Source: Panicum virgatum (taxonomy: Eukaryota; Streptophyta; Magnoliopsida; Poales; Poaceae). Taken from it: DNA of 64,000 bases. Within the stretch, counting starts at the first letter, position 1. Each line of letters starts with the position of its first letter. The notes below the pieces were generated by a model. That model ran no database searches. It was not told the origin of the DNA and saw only the letters and a list, made by a program, of their open reading frames with translations. The DNA lies in contig NC_053153.1 of assembly GCF_016808335.1 (NCBI RefSeq), positions 12,907,033 through 12,971,032 on the forward strand, given 5' to 3'. Below, in pieces: positions 24,878-35,531 of this stretch. The position numbers and the translations under genes were made by a program.

Positions 24878-25584
24878 ATGTCTGGAGGTGGGTCTAGCGG
24901 GAAGAATTACTACGGTTTTGGGAAAGGAAAAGGTGGAAGAAAGGGAGACCACATAATATGGGAGGGTCCTCTTGGACCTGATTCCTTTCCGGAACCAGTG
25001 TTTGAGTTTCCGCCACAGCACAAGAGTGAATTTACCAATGAAACTCCTCTTCGACAATACGATAACCGTAGAGAACCGTGGCCAAAATGCAGACATGGTG
25101 AGGACTGCTTAGTGCAGATGTGCACCGACGGGATGGATGGCGGTCGGCGTTTCTTTAAATGTCCACACACATGGGTAATACTCGGTTCTTTCATTTCTTT
25201 ATCTTCAATGAGACACCTTACATGAAATTTATTTTGCAGTCTTCCGATGCTCCACAAAACTGTGGTTTTACTAGGTGGGTCGATCCTGCACTAATTGATT
25301 CTGTTCAGGAGTTCATCGAGTACCTCCAGATAAAGATCTTTGATCTGGAATGCAAGGTGAACCATTATGAGAAAGTGAGCGAGGGTAACAAAGACGACGG
25401 AGTTGATGATACCAGCAATGCTGCCGGTTCGCAAGATGAACCATGCACTATTCCTTACTGCAACTGTCCTTGTCACAAGAAGAAGGGCCCTGCGCCTCCA
25501 GCACCACTGCCTGCACCACCTGCAATGGGTGGATACTGCGGAGAAGGCTCAACGCAGTTTGCTACGTGGGGGTACGGCTACTAG
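24878..25584 (+). CDS. GRF-type zinc-finger protein carried by the Mutator-like element
   Basis: Two exons, 24878-25174 and 25240-25584, join in phase to give 213 residues. The N-terminus is Gly-rich (MSGGGSSGKNYYGFGKGKGG). Residues about 72-115 form a GRF-like zinc finger: a CRHGEDC-containing segment, GGRRFFKCPH, then NCGFTRWVD, with the conserved Cys/His and F.RWVD pattern split by the intron. A short helical region follows (VQEFIEYLQIKIFDLE), then a Cys-rich CNCPCHKKK and a Pro-rich tail. GRF fingers bind single-stranded DNA or RNA in other proteins; the role here is unknown. Start chosen as the first ATG after a TATA-like element. The frame is intact, unlike the two upstream genes. It may be a captured host gene or a true element gene. 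Confidence 0.7.
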
Positions 25585-26013
25585 GACTACCCTAGTGGTA
25601 GTGACATGCTGCATTGTTGTGTTTGTTCTATTTTTTTAATTTACCTAAGGCATGTTAGGTTAGTCCGGAATCTGTTTACCGTAGTTTGCAACGGGTTCTT
25701 CCATGCCACTGCATGTGTGATGTGTGTTTCATTATCGTTGTATTATGATGTAAAATTTGATGGTTCACATTATGTAATGCATTTCTTAATTCTTATTTCT
25801 TATCGTTATATTAATTAAATATGTGCTTTTTAGTATTCTAGTGACATGTTTATACTTCGATGCTCCATTATGACTAAGTACGATTCAAACTCGACATTAT
25901 GTACATGTCCAGTGAATGCAAGTTAGGTACGAGACATACATACAAGCATAATACAACATTAACAATACTAAATGCGAATACATCTTAAACCGATGAACAT
26001 CATATGTTATAGA
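25585..26013. other. AT-rich spacer between convergent genes of the Mutator-like element
   Basis: This probably holds the 3'-UTRs of the zinc-finger gene (+) and the SANT-like gene (-). No other coding sequence or repeat is seen. Confidence 0.5.
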
Positions 26014-27149
26014 TCATGGCATGAAATCATCTAGGTCGTCATCCCAGTTGATAGATGGTGGTGCTGCAGGTGGTGTAGTATGGCTCGACGAACCTCTTGG
26101 CTTTCACTTTCTCTCTTTTCTGATTATAGGTTCATGTACAGGGGGAGGACATCATGTGTTGGAGGCCATGGTTTGGGGGGCATGAAGTCATCCATGTCAT
26201 CATCCCAGTTAACACAAGTTTGTACTGCAGGTGGTGCAACATGACTTGACGAATCTCTTGCCTTTTTCCTTTTTGTCTCCTTTCTGATTCTAGGTTCATG
26301 TACAGGGGAGGAACATCATGTGTTGGAGGCCATAGTTTGGGGGGCATGAAGTCATCCATGTCATCATCCCAGTTAACACAAGTTTGTGCTGCAGGTGGTG
26401 CAACATGACTTGACGAACCTCTTGCCTTTCCCTTTGCCTCCTTTCTGATTCTAGGTTCATGTACAGGGGGAGGAACATCATGTGTTGGAGGCCATGGTTT
26501 GGGGGCATGAAGTCATCCATGTCGTCATCCCAGTTAACACAAGTTGGTGGTTGAGGTGCTGAAGCATGACTCGACGAACCTCCGGGCATCTGTTCTTGCG
26601 CAGGCCAAGTACTATCACCCGAAGATCTTATCCGCCTCATTCATCTAGTTTGCAGCATAAGTCCACCGAAGATACATACCAATTTACGGAAATTTGGTAT
26701 CGTTTTGTTAATCAACTCTGTGTCCTCGGGGTAATCCTAGCATATAATTAAAAAAACATTGTTACTATTTTATAAATATGGATTCGAAATGACGGACGGG
26801 ATTACAACTGAATGAGAGTTATCTTAATGTGCATCTCATACACCTCTGACCGCATCCATATCTTACAAGAACTTTGTAAGAATCCAATGATATTAGGATG
26901 ATTCGCTAGTTCACATACTCTCATGTATATCTTCCGACGTTCTAGCAGGTGTCCCTTTACATCTTGCGTCATAATACCTCGAAATAATGTGAAATCTTTA
27001 AACTCTACTACTTTGGACAACACAATCTCTATCGTACCATCCGCTAACGGATCCAACTTCTTACTGATAACAAGATGGGTCATGATATCAAGTATTATAC
27101 TAGATTTTTCTTCGGTCCATGAAAATCCTCCACAATTGGAGGCAGCCAT
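26014..27149 (-). pseudogene. SANT/Myb-like gene with acidic repeat tail, carried by the Mutator-like element
   Basis: The 5' exon (27149 down to about 26810) begins MAASNCGGFSWTEEKSSIIL, a pattern like the Myb/SANT-like domains found in plant transposon proteins: a Trp-containing first helix, then KKLDPLADGT and a terminal NHPNIIGFL. An intron probably separates it from a second exon beginning near 26650 on the same strand (acceptor AACTAG|). That exon encodes three to four copies of a unit with CVNWDDDMDDFMPP and ends INWDDDLDDFMP at a stop at 26014-26016. One-base differences in C-runs shift the frame between units, so this copy is probably broken. The donor site and therefore the exact protein are uncertain. 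It might help the transposase bind DNA; that is inference. Confidence 0.6.
26022..26590. repeat. Coding tandem repeat, unit about 165-170 bp, 3-4 copies
   Basis: Successive copies contain CATGTCATCATCCCAGTTAA (or its GTC variant), GGTTCATGTACAGGGG and GTGTTGGAGGCCAT in the same order. Each codes on the minus strand for an acidic WDDDMDDFMPP block plus a basic spacer. The units differ by small indels, mostly in C/G-runs. Confidence 0.9.
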
Positions 27150-27589
27150 TGCCTTATGCTGCAATATCAATAAGGTACTTTCATAATTCTATTCTAATTC
27201 ATAATTAATTTAAAAACAAGTCTGTAATAGTATTGAAATTGTAATACTAAACGAGTGTTCTAAAGCACCAAATCTAATTCAGCTAATTCGCTAATTAAAT
27301 TAAATTTTTATACAATATCAATGATTCATACGGAAGTTACCGGTAGATCACAAGTACGCAATTCGGCAGAGCTTCGCCGCTTTTCTTCTCCTCACCCCTC
27401 TTTTTTTTTTGAATTTTTAGGCTCAAATGACAAAGGAGATGGTGGCATATGGTGGCATATGGTGGCCAATGCTTATATAGGGCAAAGGGGACCTTGTCGC
27501 CCTTCCAACGGGTGACAGGCCCCTGTCGCCCCTGGGGTGGGCGACAGGCCCCTGTCGCCCGTGGGGGGGGGCGACAGGCTTTTTTTTTT

Positions 27590-27743
27590 TGCCAGGGATC
27601 TCGTTGCGAATTTGAAGAAAAAAAATTACACTGAGGGCCTGTCGCCCTATGGGGGCGACCGGGGGATATTTTGAAATATTTCAAAACGGACATATATTTT
27701 TAAAATTTTTATTTTTTAAAAATATAAAAAAGAAAAAAAACGC
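27590..27743 (-). repeat. Right terminal inverted repeat of the Mutator-like element
   Basis: This is the inverted counterpart of 18175-18328: GCCCTATGGGGGCGAC box, GAAATATTTCAAAA, then the A-rich end with TAAAAATATAAAAAAG. It is followed at once by the 9-bp duplication CTACCGCCT. The related GC-rich subterminal block lies just inside, at 27485-27590. Confidence 0.88.
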
Positions 27744-28165
27744 CTACCGCCTGGCCCCTTAGCATCCTCGCTTCCTGTATCTTTTTCTGGTTTGGGCCTT
27801 TCTGTACGGGTCCAACTGTTGCTGGCCTAGGAACCGTCAGCCCACTTGAGTTTGAATTCCGACGGCGCGAGGAAAGCGGATCAGGGGTCAAGGCCGCAGC
27901 GGCACCGGAACCCTGTTCCGGATGGCTGCCGGCGAGCTCCAGAGCCGGCAACACGTAGTCTCCGATTGATCTCGGTGGAGACTTGCGCTGCCGGTGTAGA
28001 GGACCTTTCCATGCCTTCATCCACGGCCAGCGGATGCCCATGCATCTTCTTCCTGTCCGGCCAGCCGTCGTGCCTTCCTTGATCTGGTCCGGTGGCCGCC
28101 ACAGCAAAGGCCTCCGTTGCTGACGACGTGACGCCTGACCCATGCTTGCACAGACCTGCGCCCAC
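27744..28165 (-). pseudogene. LINE ORF1 5' segment beyond the Mutator-like insertion
   Basis: Reading leftwards from about 28165 the frame starts MGAGLCKHGSGVTSSATEAF and continues through RRLRVAGSG and a Pro/Gly-rich part to the insertion site. Removing the Mutator-like element and one 9-bp duplication brings it next to the RGRG-rich part at 18165. The homology call rests on continuity across the excision point and on the LINE target duplication just to the right. Confidence 0.6.
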
Positions 28166-28643
28166 AGGAGTTTACGTGTTTATGTTGTGTTAATCATTGT
28201 CTTCCTGCCTACAGTGAGAAAGAGTACAAGGTGACCATAAAAGATGCTGCAAAAATAGATCTGTACAGCCTTAAGCAGTTCTCGGCTGGTAGGCAGAGGG
28301 AACTGCCACAGGATACTATCCAAGCCCTTGATATTGCTCTGAGGCATTGTCCGAGTGCAAGGTAATTATAATACATTCATGCACATTTCATGCCCACGGA
28401 GTGCCAGTCATCAGCTTATGTTGTGTGCCAGATGGGCAGGTGTATATGATCCTTTCTCATCATGTTCTGGGTCTCTTTTTTTTCTTTTCTAAACCGTGAT
28501 AGGTATGTCTCCATCTCAAGCTCATTTTTCTCACAAGCCTTTGGACATGGCGGTGAGATTGGCAGTGGTGTGGAATGCTGGAGGGGTTACTATCAATTAT
28601 CAAAGTTTACGCGCTACACAGATGGGGTTGTCCCTAAATATTG

Positions 28644-29925
28644 GTATAGTTGTGGTTAACTCATTGCATCTTAAATCGCAAGATACACGTATTCTCCTCA
28701 TTATTACATGGAAGTCATATATGTACTATCTATATGTGCGCTATTAAAGTGTAACAATCTCAATATAAAGCTTTCAAAATGTTTTCTTCTGGATTATATT
28801 GGAAATAATGTATTATACCTACATATATGGTGTGCCCTTTGTAACTGAGTCATCGAAGTTAGGGTGGCCTGTTACAGGACTACTTTTTTTTTTGTACCAG
28901 GCGAGTGTGTTCTATACCATATTTAAGATTTTGTGCATGTTTCGAGGGTAAATAAGTTTATATAGATGGATTGTACATGTTCTTTTATTATTAGCCAATT
29001 ACACATATGCACAGCTTCTATATATACTTTCTCTAAGCTACAAAACTCTGAAAATAAATCATGGGCATGCTGCATATGAGTATAACCCATCAGGTTTGAC
29101 TAGCATGTTTGGGATTTCTAGAAGTCATTTCTTCCCTAGCTAAGTAATATGTCCCCATCACGTATCCATATAAGAAAATCCTACAAGCATTAAAGTATCA
29201 TAGTAAGATCTGTGTTGCATTTTTTATAGTCTTTTGCATGCATCTTAGGACAGACACTGCCAGATTGTGCTATCAATATCCTAAGAAAAAATTGTGTAAT
29301 ATGCACTTATTAGTTTCTTGTGTATTTAATTTAATTGGATGAACAAGTTACTAAATGTGAATTTAAATGTGTAATCAATTTAATTGGATGGCACAATAAT
29401 TATCATTATTTTTCCTTCAAAAATTCAGATACCATAATAAGCTTACAATGGAGCAAAACTAGAATAGGGTTACTTGCAAAAAAAAGGAAATGCTTATTTT
29501 GTTTTTAGTTTGGATTTTCTTTGATTTCTTAATTTTTCAAGTTTAGTAAATTTAGTTCTTAATAATAGTAAGGGGTTGTTTTTTTTAAAAAAAAATGGAA
29601 AGCTACTGAGTTGAGTAAGGGTGCCTGAACCATGACTTTTGTGTCTTTTGGGTTTCATCTCTAGCCTACCACAACTCGCTTGGGACAAAAGGCTATGTCG
29701 TTGTTGTTGTTGTTGTTGTACTGAGTTGAGTATAAATATTTTCCCCTAATAATTAGCAAATATTGGTAACCACCACATGGGTTGTTTTTTTAAATCTTGA
29801 TACTTTATAGCAATCTTATTTTGTAAGATGAGATTTGAATTACATCATCTTCCTTTACTGTATCACATATGAGTTTTAATGTTAACCAGTAGCTGCATGG
29901 TGAAATTCATCTGTTTTTCTTTCAG
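28644..29925. other. Long intron 4 of the second ARGONAUTE copy
   Basis: AT-rich intron of about 1.28 kb, compared with 0.8 kb in the intact copy. Apart from the RTE-type tail at 29618-29718 and poly(T)/poly(A) runs, no gene or repeat is recognised. Confidence 0.5.
29618..29718 (+). mobile_element. 5'-truncated RTE-type LINE tail with 14-bp target duplication
   Basis: The sequence TAGCCTACCACAACTCGCTT followed by GGGACAAAAGGCTATGTCG and a (TTG)n tail resembles the 3' end of plant RTE LINEs. Direct repeats TACTGAGTTGAGTA flank it at 29604-29617 and 29719-29732. Confidence 0.75.
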
Positions 29926-32250
29926 ATATTTCTGCAACTGCATTTTACAAGGCTCAACCCATTATAGACTTTGCATTGGAGTGTCTCAACATCCGTGATG
30001 CTTCAAGGCGGTTGACTGACCAGGATCGCATAAAAGTATTGACCATGATGTCTTTACTATGGACTCATTTAATTCTTTTGTTATATGGTTTGGTTGCATC
30101 ATTGCTGTTTCTCTTTGTAGCTGAAGAAAGCCCTCAAAGGAGTCCGGGTTGTGGCAACACACCGCCATGATAAAACAGTCCGCTACAGGATTACAGGGCT
30201 AACCGCAATTCCCATGAATGATTTAACGTATCTATTCAATTCTAGTTGATCTTACGCTCCTTAACTCATGCTTCGCACTCTTTTTAATCACACTGTATAT
30301 TTATATTTGCTTATACAGGTTTGATCAAGATGGGACAAGGGTTTCAGTTGTCCAGTACTTTAAACGCCAATATAATTACTGTTTGAAATGCATTCACTGG
30401 CCATGCCTTCAAGCTGGAAGTGATAGCAGGCCAATATATTTACCCATGGAGGTCATGATTATGTCTTCATCTTTCTTGTTACTTCCATACTTTGTTACAA
30501 GACATCTGTTTTGTACTATTTTTGTCAGCAGTCTTCAAGATTTGTTATGTATGCAGGTTTGCAATATACTTGAAGGACAACGCTATTCTAGAAAGCTAAA
30601 TGAGCGCCAAGTCACGAGCATCCTGAGGATGGCATGCGAGCGACCTACTCAAAGGCAGAGTAGCATTTTAGAGGTGAATCTCATAACTATCCGATCTTTG
30701 ACCATTGTGGCATTCACTATTTGTGCATTTAAAGAAGTTCCTACCCTCCTTTATCTTTTCAGGTAGTTAGTAGGAACAACTACAGTAATGATTATTGTGC
30801 CAAGGAATTTGGCATTAAGGTGACAAATCAACTTGCCTTGGTTGATGCTCGTGTGCTGCCATCTCCAAGGGTAAATTTGTTCCTTTTATGGACTGCATTA
30901 TTTATAGTATTATAGTTGTTTTGGTTATCCTATACTGATGATCATTTATTTCCATTTAAGCTTAAATACCATGACTCTGGGCGAGAAAAGGTGTGTAATC
31001 CATTGATTGGTCAATGGAACATGAACAACAAGGTATGAGGCGTTATATTTCTTTCTGAGCTCCACTTTTATTCAACCGCACCAACATTTTCATTTTGTTT
31101 TGGTGAGATTTTAATTCCATGCCTACTTGCAATTTTGTTGGCAACAACTTTTATTACCTACTGAGGCATATGTACCCATTGGTTAATAAGTGTAGTCATT
31201 TTTAGCTTTACACTTATCTTTGTTGGTCAACCATCTTTTTTGGGTGTATTTCACAGATATTGATCAATGGAGGATCCATTAAGTACTGGACTTGTGTGAC
31301 TTTTGCTTCTCGCTTGCATCTGAATGATGTCAGGATGTTTTGCAACAACTTGGTCGGTGTGTGCAATAACATGGGCATGGTAAACATGTAACATTTCATT
31401 ATTTACTCCATTCATGTTATTTATGCTGGCTTGTCATTTCTTTTCGTTTTGTATGGTAGCAAATGAATGGGAGACCATGTGTTGACATTGGGCAAGTACG
31501 CCCAGATAACTTAGAAGCTGCACTCAGAAATATACATGGACAATCTGCAAAAGTGATTTCTCAACAAGGCGTGACTGGGCAGCAGCTTGAGTTGCTAATC
31601 ATAGTATTACCAGATGCAAATGCAAGTGTTTTCTATGGTAATTAGCACGCCAAATGGCGTTCAAAATTGATAGCATTTATTATTGGCTAAATATTTTTAT
31701 TTCTTGTTATCCTAAATTCCAGTTTGCATTTCTTTCATGTGCAGGAAGGGCAAAACGGCTTTGTGAAACTGAGCTCGGTGCAATAACTCAGTGTTGTCTA
31801 CCTAAGAATGTTCAGAAAGGTGGCCAACAGTATCTCCAAAACCTGGCCCTTAAAATTAATGTCAAGGTAAGGTGAACCTAGTCAGTTTGATGTGGCCTTA
31901 TGTGCAATGCATCTTCGAGTTTCCTTACACTACTCAAAATTCGCACATAGGTTGGTGGCCGCAACACAGTTCTCGAAGATGCACTGCATAGGAGAATGCA
32001 TCTGTTAACTGATTTGCCTACAATAATCTTTGGAGCTGATGTTACCCACCCAGCTCCAGGGGAGGATGCATCTCCTTCTATTGCAGCGGTTTGTATTTTG
32101 GTTTGCCTCCCTTTATTTTATTTGATCTTAGCTTGATCTGTTATGATATTGACTTGATTTGTTATGTGATAGGTTGTTGCATCAATGGATTGGCCGGAAG
32201 TTTCAAAGTACATATGCTTGGTGTCTTCTCAAGGTCATAGGGAAGAGATC

Positions 32251-34024
32251 TGAGAGGCCAAGTTGACAAGTACCTTGACCTCATATATTGTGATGAGTGA
32301 TTATCGTGATGACTTAGAGGTTTTGGCGTGTGTTTGTGTCAGGCTAACCGCTGTGTGTGCGTTTTGTTTATGTTCTTGTGTTTCCTTCTTCAGTGCCCGT
32401 GTGGAGCGTTAGGTGTTGACGGGTGGTCAACACGTGCAGTGGACTAACCGTGGTGTAGTCGCGACTCTGTGGAGATTGCGCCGTGTGCTTAGTCTTTGGT
32501 TGCAGGTACATGGGCGTCAAGTGTCGACGGAGAGCTGCCGTGGAGGTGCTGTGGCCGATGGACCGTGCGGTGGACGGCGGTGAAGGGCAGTCGGGACCGG
32601 AGCTTGGGCCGGGCGGCAGCTGAGGCGTCCACTCCTGAATCGAGGGCGCAAGCAGCGACGAATGGCGGGTTTCTTGGTTTACGCCTCAAAACCAAGCAGG
32701 CGGACGGCGGTTGAAGACACCAAGTCGTGGAGGCACGGACATCGGTCTCGGGACTGGCGGAGGAACGGGCGTCGACGGCGTCTAGGACCTCGCTGCGGGG
32801 CGAGGAGGTGACGGGTGTCGGACGGCGTCTAGGGCCGTCAGAAGACCGAGGCGAGAACGGCGTTTAGGGCCACGGCGTGGAGGCGGGAATCTTCCCGCGC
32901 GTGGAGTTTTGGTGGTTTTCTCAAAACCGGCCTCCTACCCGGGTTTCACGGACCTTCCAAAACCGTGGACCAGATCTTCATCAAGATGGCGGCATCATGG
33001 AGAAGACTTCGTTCCGAAGAAAGAACATCAGCCGTCAGATGAGATCATGTACATGGGGATGCTGCAGACCAACCGGTCCCTGGCACCGGTCTGGCCGGTC
33101 TAACCAACCGGTCTGACCGGTCCATGGAACTGGTCTGACCGGTCTCCGTGGGTATAAATGCCCTTTCACTTGTATTAGGTTGAGGGCGGCTTTTGTATTC
33201 TGTCCGAGGATTGTTCTGTTCCTTCCAGGCCGCCACCCCTATGTCTCTCTCCCCGTTCTTCTCTTTAGAGTAGGATTTGATTATGGATTTGTGAGACTTT
33301 GTATTGGATTTGATTGGAAAAGGAGGGCCTATCCTCCTTGTGGCCTCTGGGCTTTTGAATCAATCCAATCCCGTCCCTCTTGTGCTCTTTTGTGATGGAT
33401 TTTCGTTTCGTTTTTGGTGCACATGATCGCGATGGTTCGTAGAGCTCTTTGTAGTGATTCCCGTACCCCTAGCCTCGTGCCAAACCCTCTGGAATCACGA
33501 GTTCCTACGAATTGAAGTTTTTGAGTTCTTGAGAAAACCCCAATCATTCTTGATCTTCTCTTAAATTCTCAAGTTTCTTTGATCTTTTGGGAAAGATCTC
33601 TTGGGGATATGTTCGCAGGTTAGTTGCGGAGGTGTCCTCCAAGTTTCGCTGGATTTGGACTTCGTTTGCTCGAGATTCTTCTCTTGAAGTCTTGTTCACG
33701 GGTTTTTCTGGGTGCCACCGGTCAGACCGGACGGCAAGACCGGTCAGACCGGTCAAGACCTGTTCAGGCTGCCACGACCGGTCAGACCGGTTCATTGCAC
33801 CGGTCAGACCGGTCCAGGCAGTCAGTTCTGCGATTTGTCCCGTTTTGCTTCCGCGAAGTTTCCTAGGGTGTGCTGCTGCGAGATAGCTAGTCCATAGCTA
33901 TTCTCTTTTACCTTAGGTTGAGGGCTTGCGGTGATTTTTGGGAAATAGACTGACGGATCGATTTCGGAAGAAGTTTTGATCGGCTCCCATTCACTCCTCT
34001 CTGGTCGCCGGCTTCGGTCCCTCA
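32251..34024 (+). repeat. Solo LTR (1774 bp) inserted in exon 15 of the second ARGONAUTE copy
   Basis: The segment begins TGAGAGG and ends CCCTCA. It is flanked by the 5-bp direct repeat AGATC (32246-32250 and 34025-34029). Removing it with one AGATC restores an exon of exactly 143 nt, the size in the intact copy. No internal retrotransposon domain is present, so it is a solo LTR left after recombination. It contains repeated ACCGGTCTGACCGGTC words and a TATA-like GGGTATAAATGCCC near 33150. Confidence 0.93.
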
Positions 34025-34292
34025 AGATCATAACTGATCTTTTCACGCAAGTGAAAGATCCACAAAAGGGACTTATTCATGGTGGAATGATCAGGCATGT
34101 TGGTTGTCTAATAACTGTTATTCTTTCGGTGAACAATCTCTATTTTCCTTCTTAAAGGAAAAATGTTCCTGCAGGGAACTTCTCGTGTCGTTCTATAGGG
34201 CAAATGGGAAACGCAAACCTGGAAGGATAATTTTTTATCGGTCCGTACAGGCAATTGTATTTGCTATTTTTAATTATGTTTGTTCTTAACTT

Positions 34293-34349
34293 TTTTTTTT
34301 ACCGACCGCGCCTGCGCGCGTTATTCATTAAGAGGAGAATGTTTTTTTT
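34293..34349. mobile_element. Short retroposon scrap in intron 16
   Basis: TTCTTAACTT occurs directly repeated at 34283-34292 and 34350-34359 around about 57 bp that start with a T-run and contain CCGACCGCGCCTGCGCGCGT. This is consistent with a 5'-truncated antisense retroposon tail. The family is not assigned. Confidence 0.45.
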
Positions 34350-35531
34350 TTCTTAACTTGAAACTTGTCTCCTTCTTGACTGGAAAGGCAAAGCACCCGC
34401 CAAATTACCTCAAAAATTAAGAACACAACTCATTTTGTTTCCTTGACTTGCAGAGATGGTGTCAGTGAAGGTCAGTTTAGCCAGGTCTTGCTTTATGAAG
34501 TGGATGCGATTCGTAAGGTGCTTTTTGTCTGTGTTATCCTTTTCTTTATGTATTTACGTTTGAGGTTTCCTGCCCTTTTTATGTGATTCTGCTGATATTT
34601 GTATTTCTGCACTCAGGCGTGTGCTAGCTTGGAAGAGGGCTACCTGCCTCCAGTTATATTCATTGTGGTGCAAAAGCGGCATCACACACGGCTTTTTCCT
34701 GAAGATCATCATGCCCGGGATCAGACAGATCGAAGTGGAAATATTCTGCCAGGTAAAATAAATCTGCTGTGGCGCAATTGATCTTGATTCTGATGAAGCC
34801 TAATTATTTAGTTGTGGCTAATAATTGCATTGTGCTCTCAGGAACTGTTGTTGACACAAAGATATGCCATCCAAGTGGATTCGACTTCTACCTATGTAGT
34901 CATGCTGGTATTCAGGTAAACGGATGCTCGATCATGTGACACCTATGTAGTGAAGTCTCCGGCTCTCTGCTTAGTATTTGTGGTTTATTCATTTTGCCCC
35001 GTGACAGGGAACGAGTCGCCCAACACACTACCATGTTTTGTTTGACGAGAATAATTTCACGGCTGATGCAATGCAGACGTTGACTTACAATCTGTGCTAC
35101 ACGTAAAGCATTTTCACCACTTATCTTAGATCCTTAACGCAGCATTACGTACATTTGTTACCTTCCCAACTGGCCACCAAATTTTCTCACAACTGTTTGA
35201 CTTGTCTTTCAGGTATGCGCGATGCACAAGATCGGTTTCTATAGGTAAGCAATTGGCCAGCAGCCTAGCCTTCGGTTACTGGTTGTTTTCTACATCCTGT
35301 GTTGTTTTCTTTCAGTTTAACAAACCAATTGTGTTCCATGTGTTGCGAACAGTTCCCCCAGCTTATTACGCACACCTGGCCGCTTTCCATGCGCGCCACT
35401 ACATGGATGACGGCCTCTCTGACCAGGGATCATCGTCAGCAGCGAGCTCTCGGCCGCACGATCATGCCGTCCTGGTGAAGCAGCTGCCCAAAGTGAAGGA
35501 GAACGTCAGGCAGTTCATGTTCTACTGCTGA

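Larger units (their letters stand above)
18175..27743 (+). mobile_element. Mutator-like element (9.57 kb) with four gene modules
   Basis: The element is bounded by a perfect 9-bp target duplication CTACCGCCT (18166-18174 and 27744-27752), the hallmark length for Mutator-like elements. Its long terminal inverted repeats (about 150 bp) begin GGATTTTTTTTC at the left and, as reverse complement, GCGTTTTTTTTC at the right. It is inserted in ORF1 of the LINE. It carries a MULE transposase (+), a plant-mobile-domain gene (+), a GRF-type zinc-finger gene (+) and a SANT-like gene (-). A shorter relative lies at 55993-58659. In this copy the transposase and the PMD gene are damaged, so it is probably not autonomous now. 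Confidence 0.9.
11953..28170 (-). mobile_element. Full-length L1-type LINE in intron 2 of the second ARGONAUTE copy
   Basis: The element lies antisense to the host gene. Its poly(A) tail appears as a T-run at 11953, and a 13-bp target duplication (TTTATGTGTTTAT at 11940-11952, TTTACGTGTTTAT at 28171-28183, one mismatch) bounds it. From right to left it has the ORF1 start, a CCHC-type motif, an acidic region, an ORF1 C-terminal segment, and ORF2 with endonuclease, reverse transcriptase and zf-RVT. After removing the nested Mutator-like element and MITE, about 6.3-6.4 kb remain, the usual size of a plant L1. Several frameshifts inactivate it. Confidence 0.88.
11705..35531 (+). pseudogene. AGO18-like: Second ARGONAUTE (AGO18-like) copy, exons 2-22, inactivated
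   Basis: Tandem paralogue of the gene at 2132-8413. Exons: 11705-11904, 28215-28361, 28503-28643, 29926-30035, 30121-30227, 30319-30451, 30557-30673, 30763-30870, 30961-31032, 31257-31379, 31460-31637, 31745-31866, 31951-32088, 32173-32250 plus 34030-34094 (split), 34175-34240, 34454-34517, 34617-34752, 34842-34915, 35008-35102, 35213-35244, 35353-35531. Exon sizes match the intact copy almost one to one. Damage: no exon 1 (start codon and about 230 residues missing); a 7-bp ATTATCA duplication in exon 4; a solo LTR in exon 15; and a 16-kb LINE/MULE insertion in intron 2. The intron after exon 15 begins GC rather than GT. The catalytic Glu (RELLVSF) is kept here although it is Asp in the intact copy. 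The C-terminus FMFYC is preserved. A truncated transcript is possible but a full protein is not. Confidence 0.9.

Noticed and set aside
26022..26590. CRISPR-like regular repeats
   Set aside because: Units of about 170 bp are continuous, protein-coding and in plant DNA. There is no short repeat/spacer organisation.
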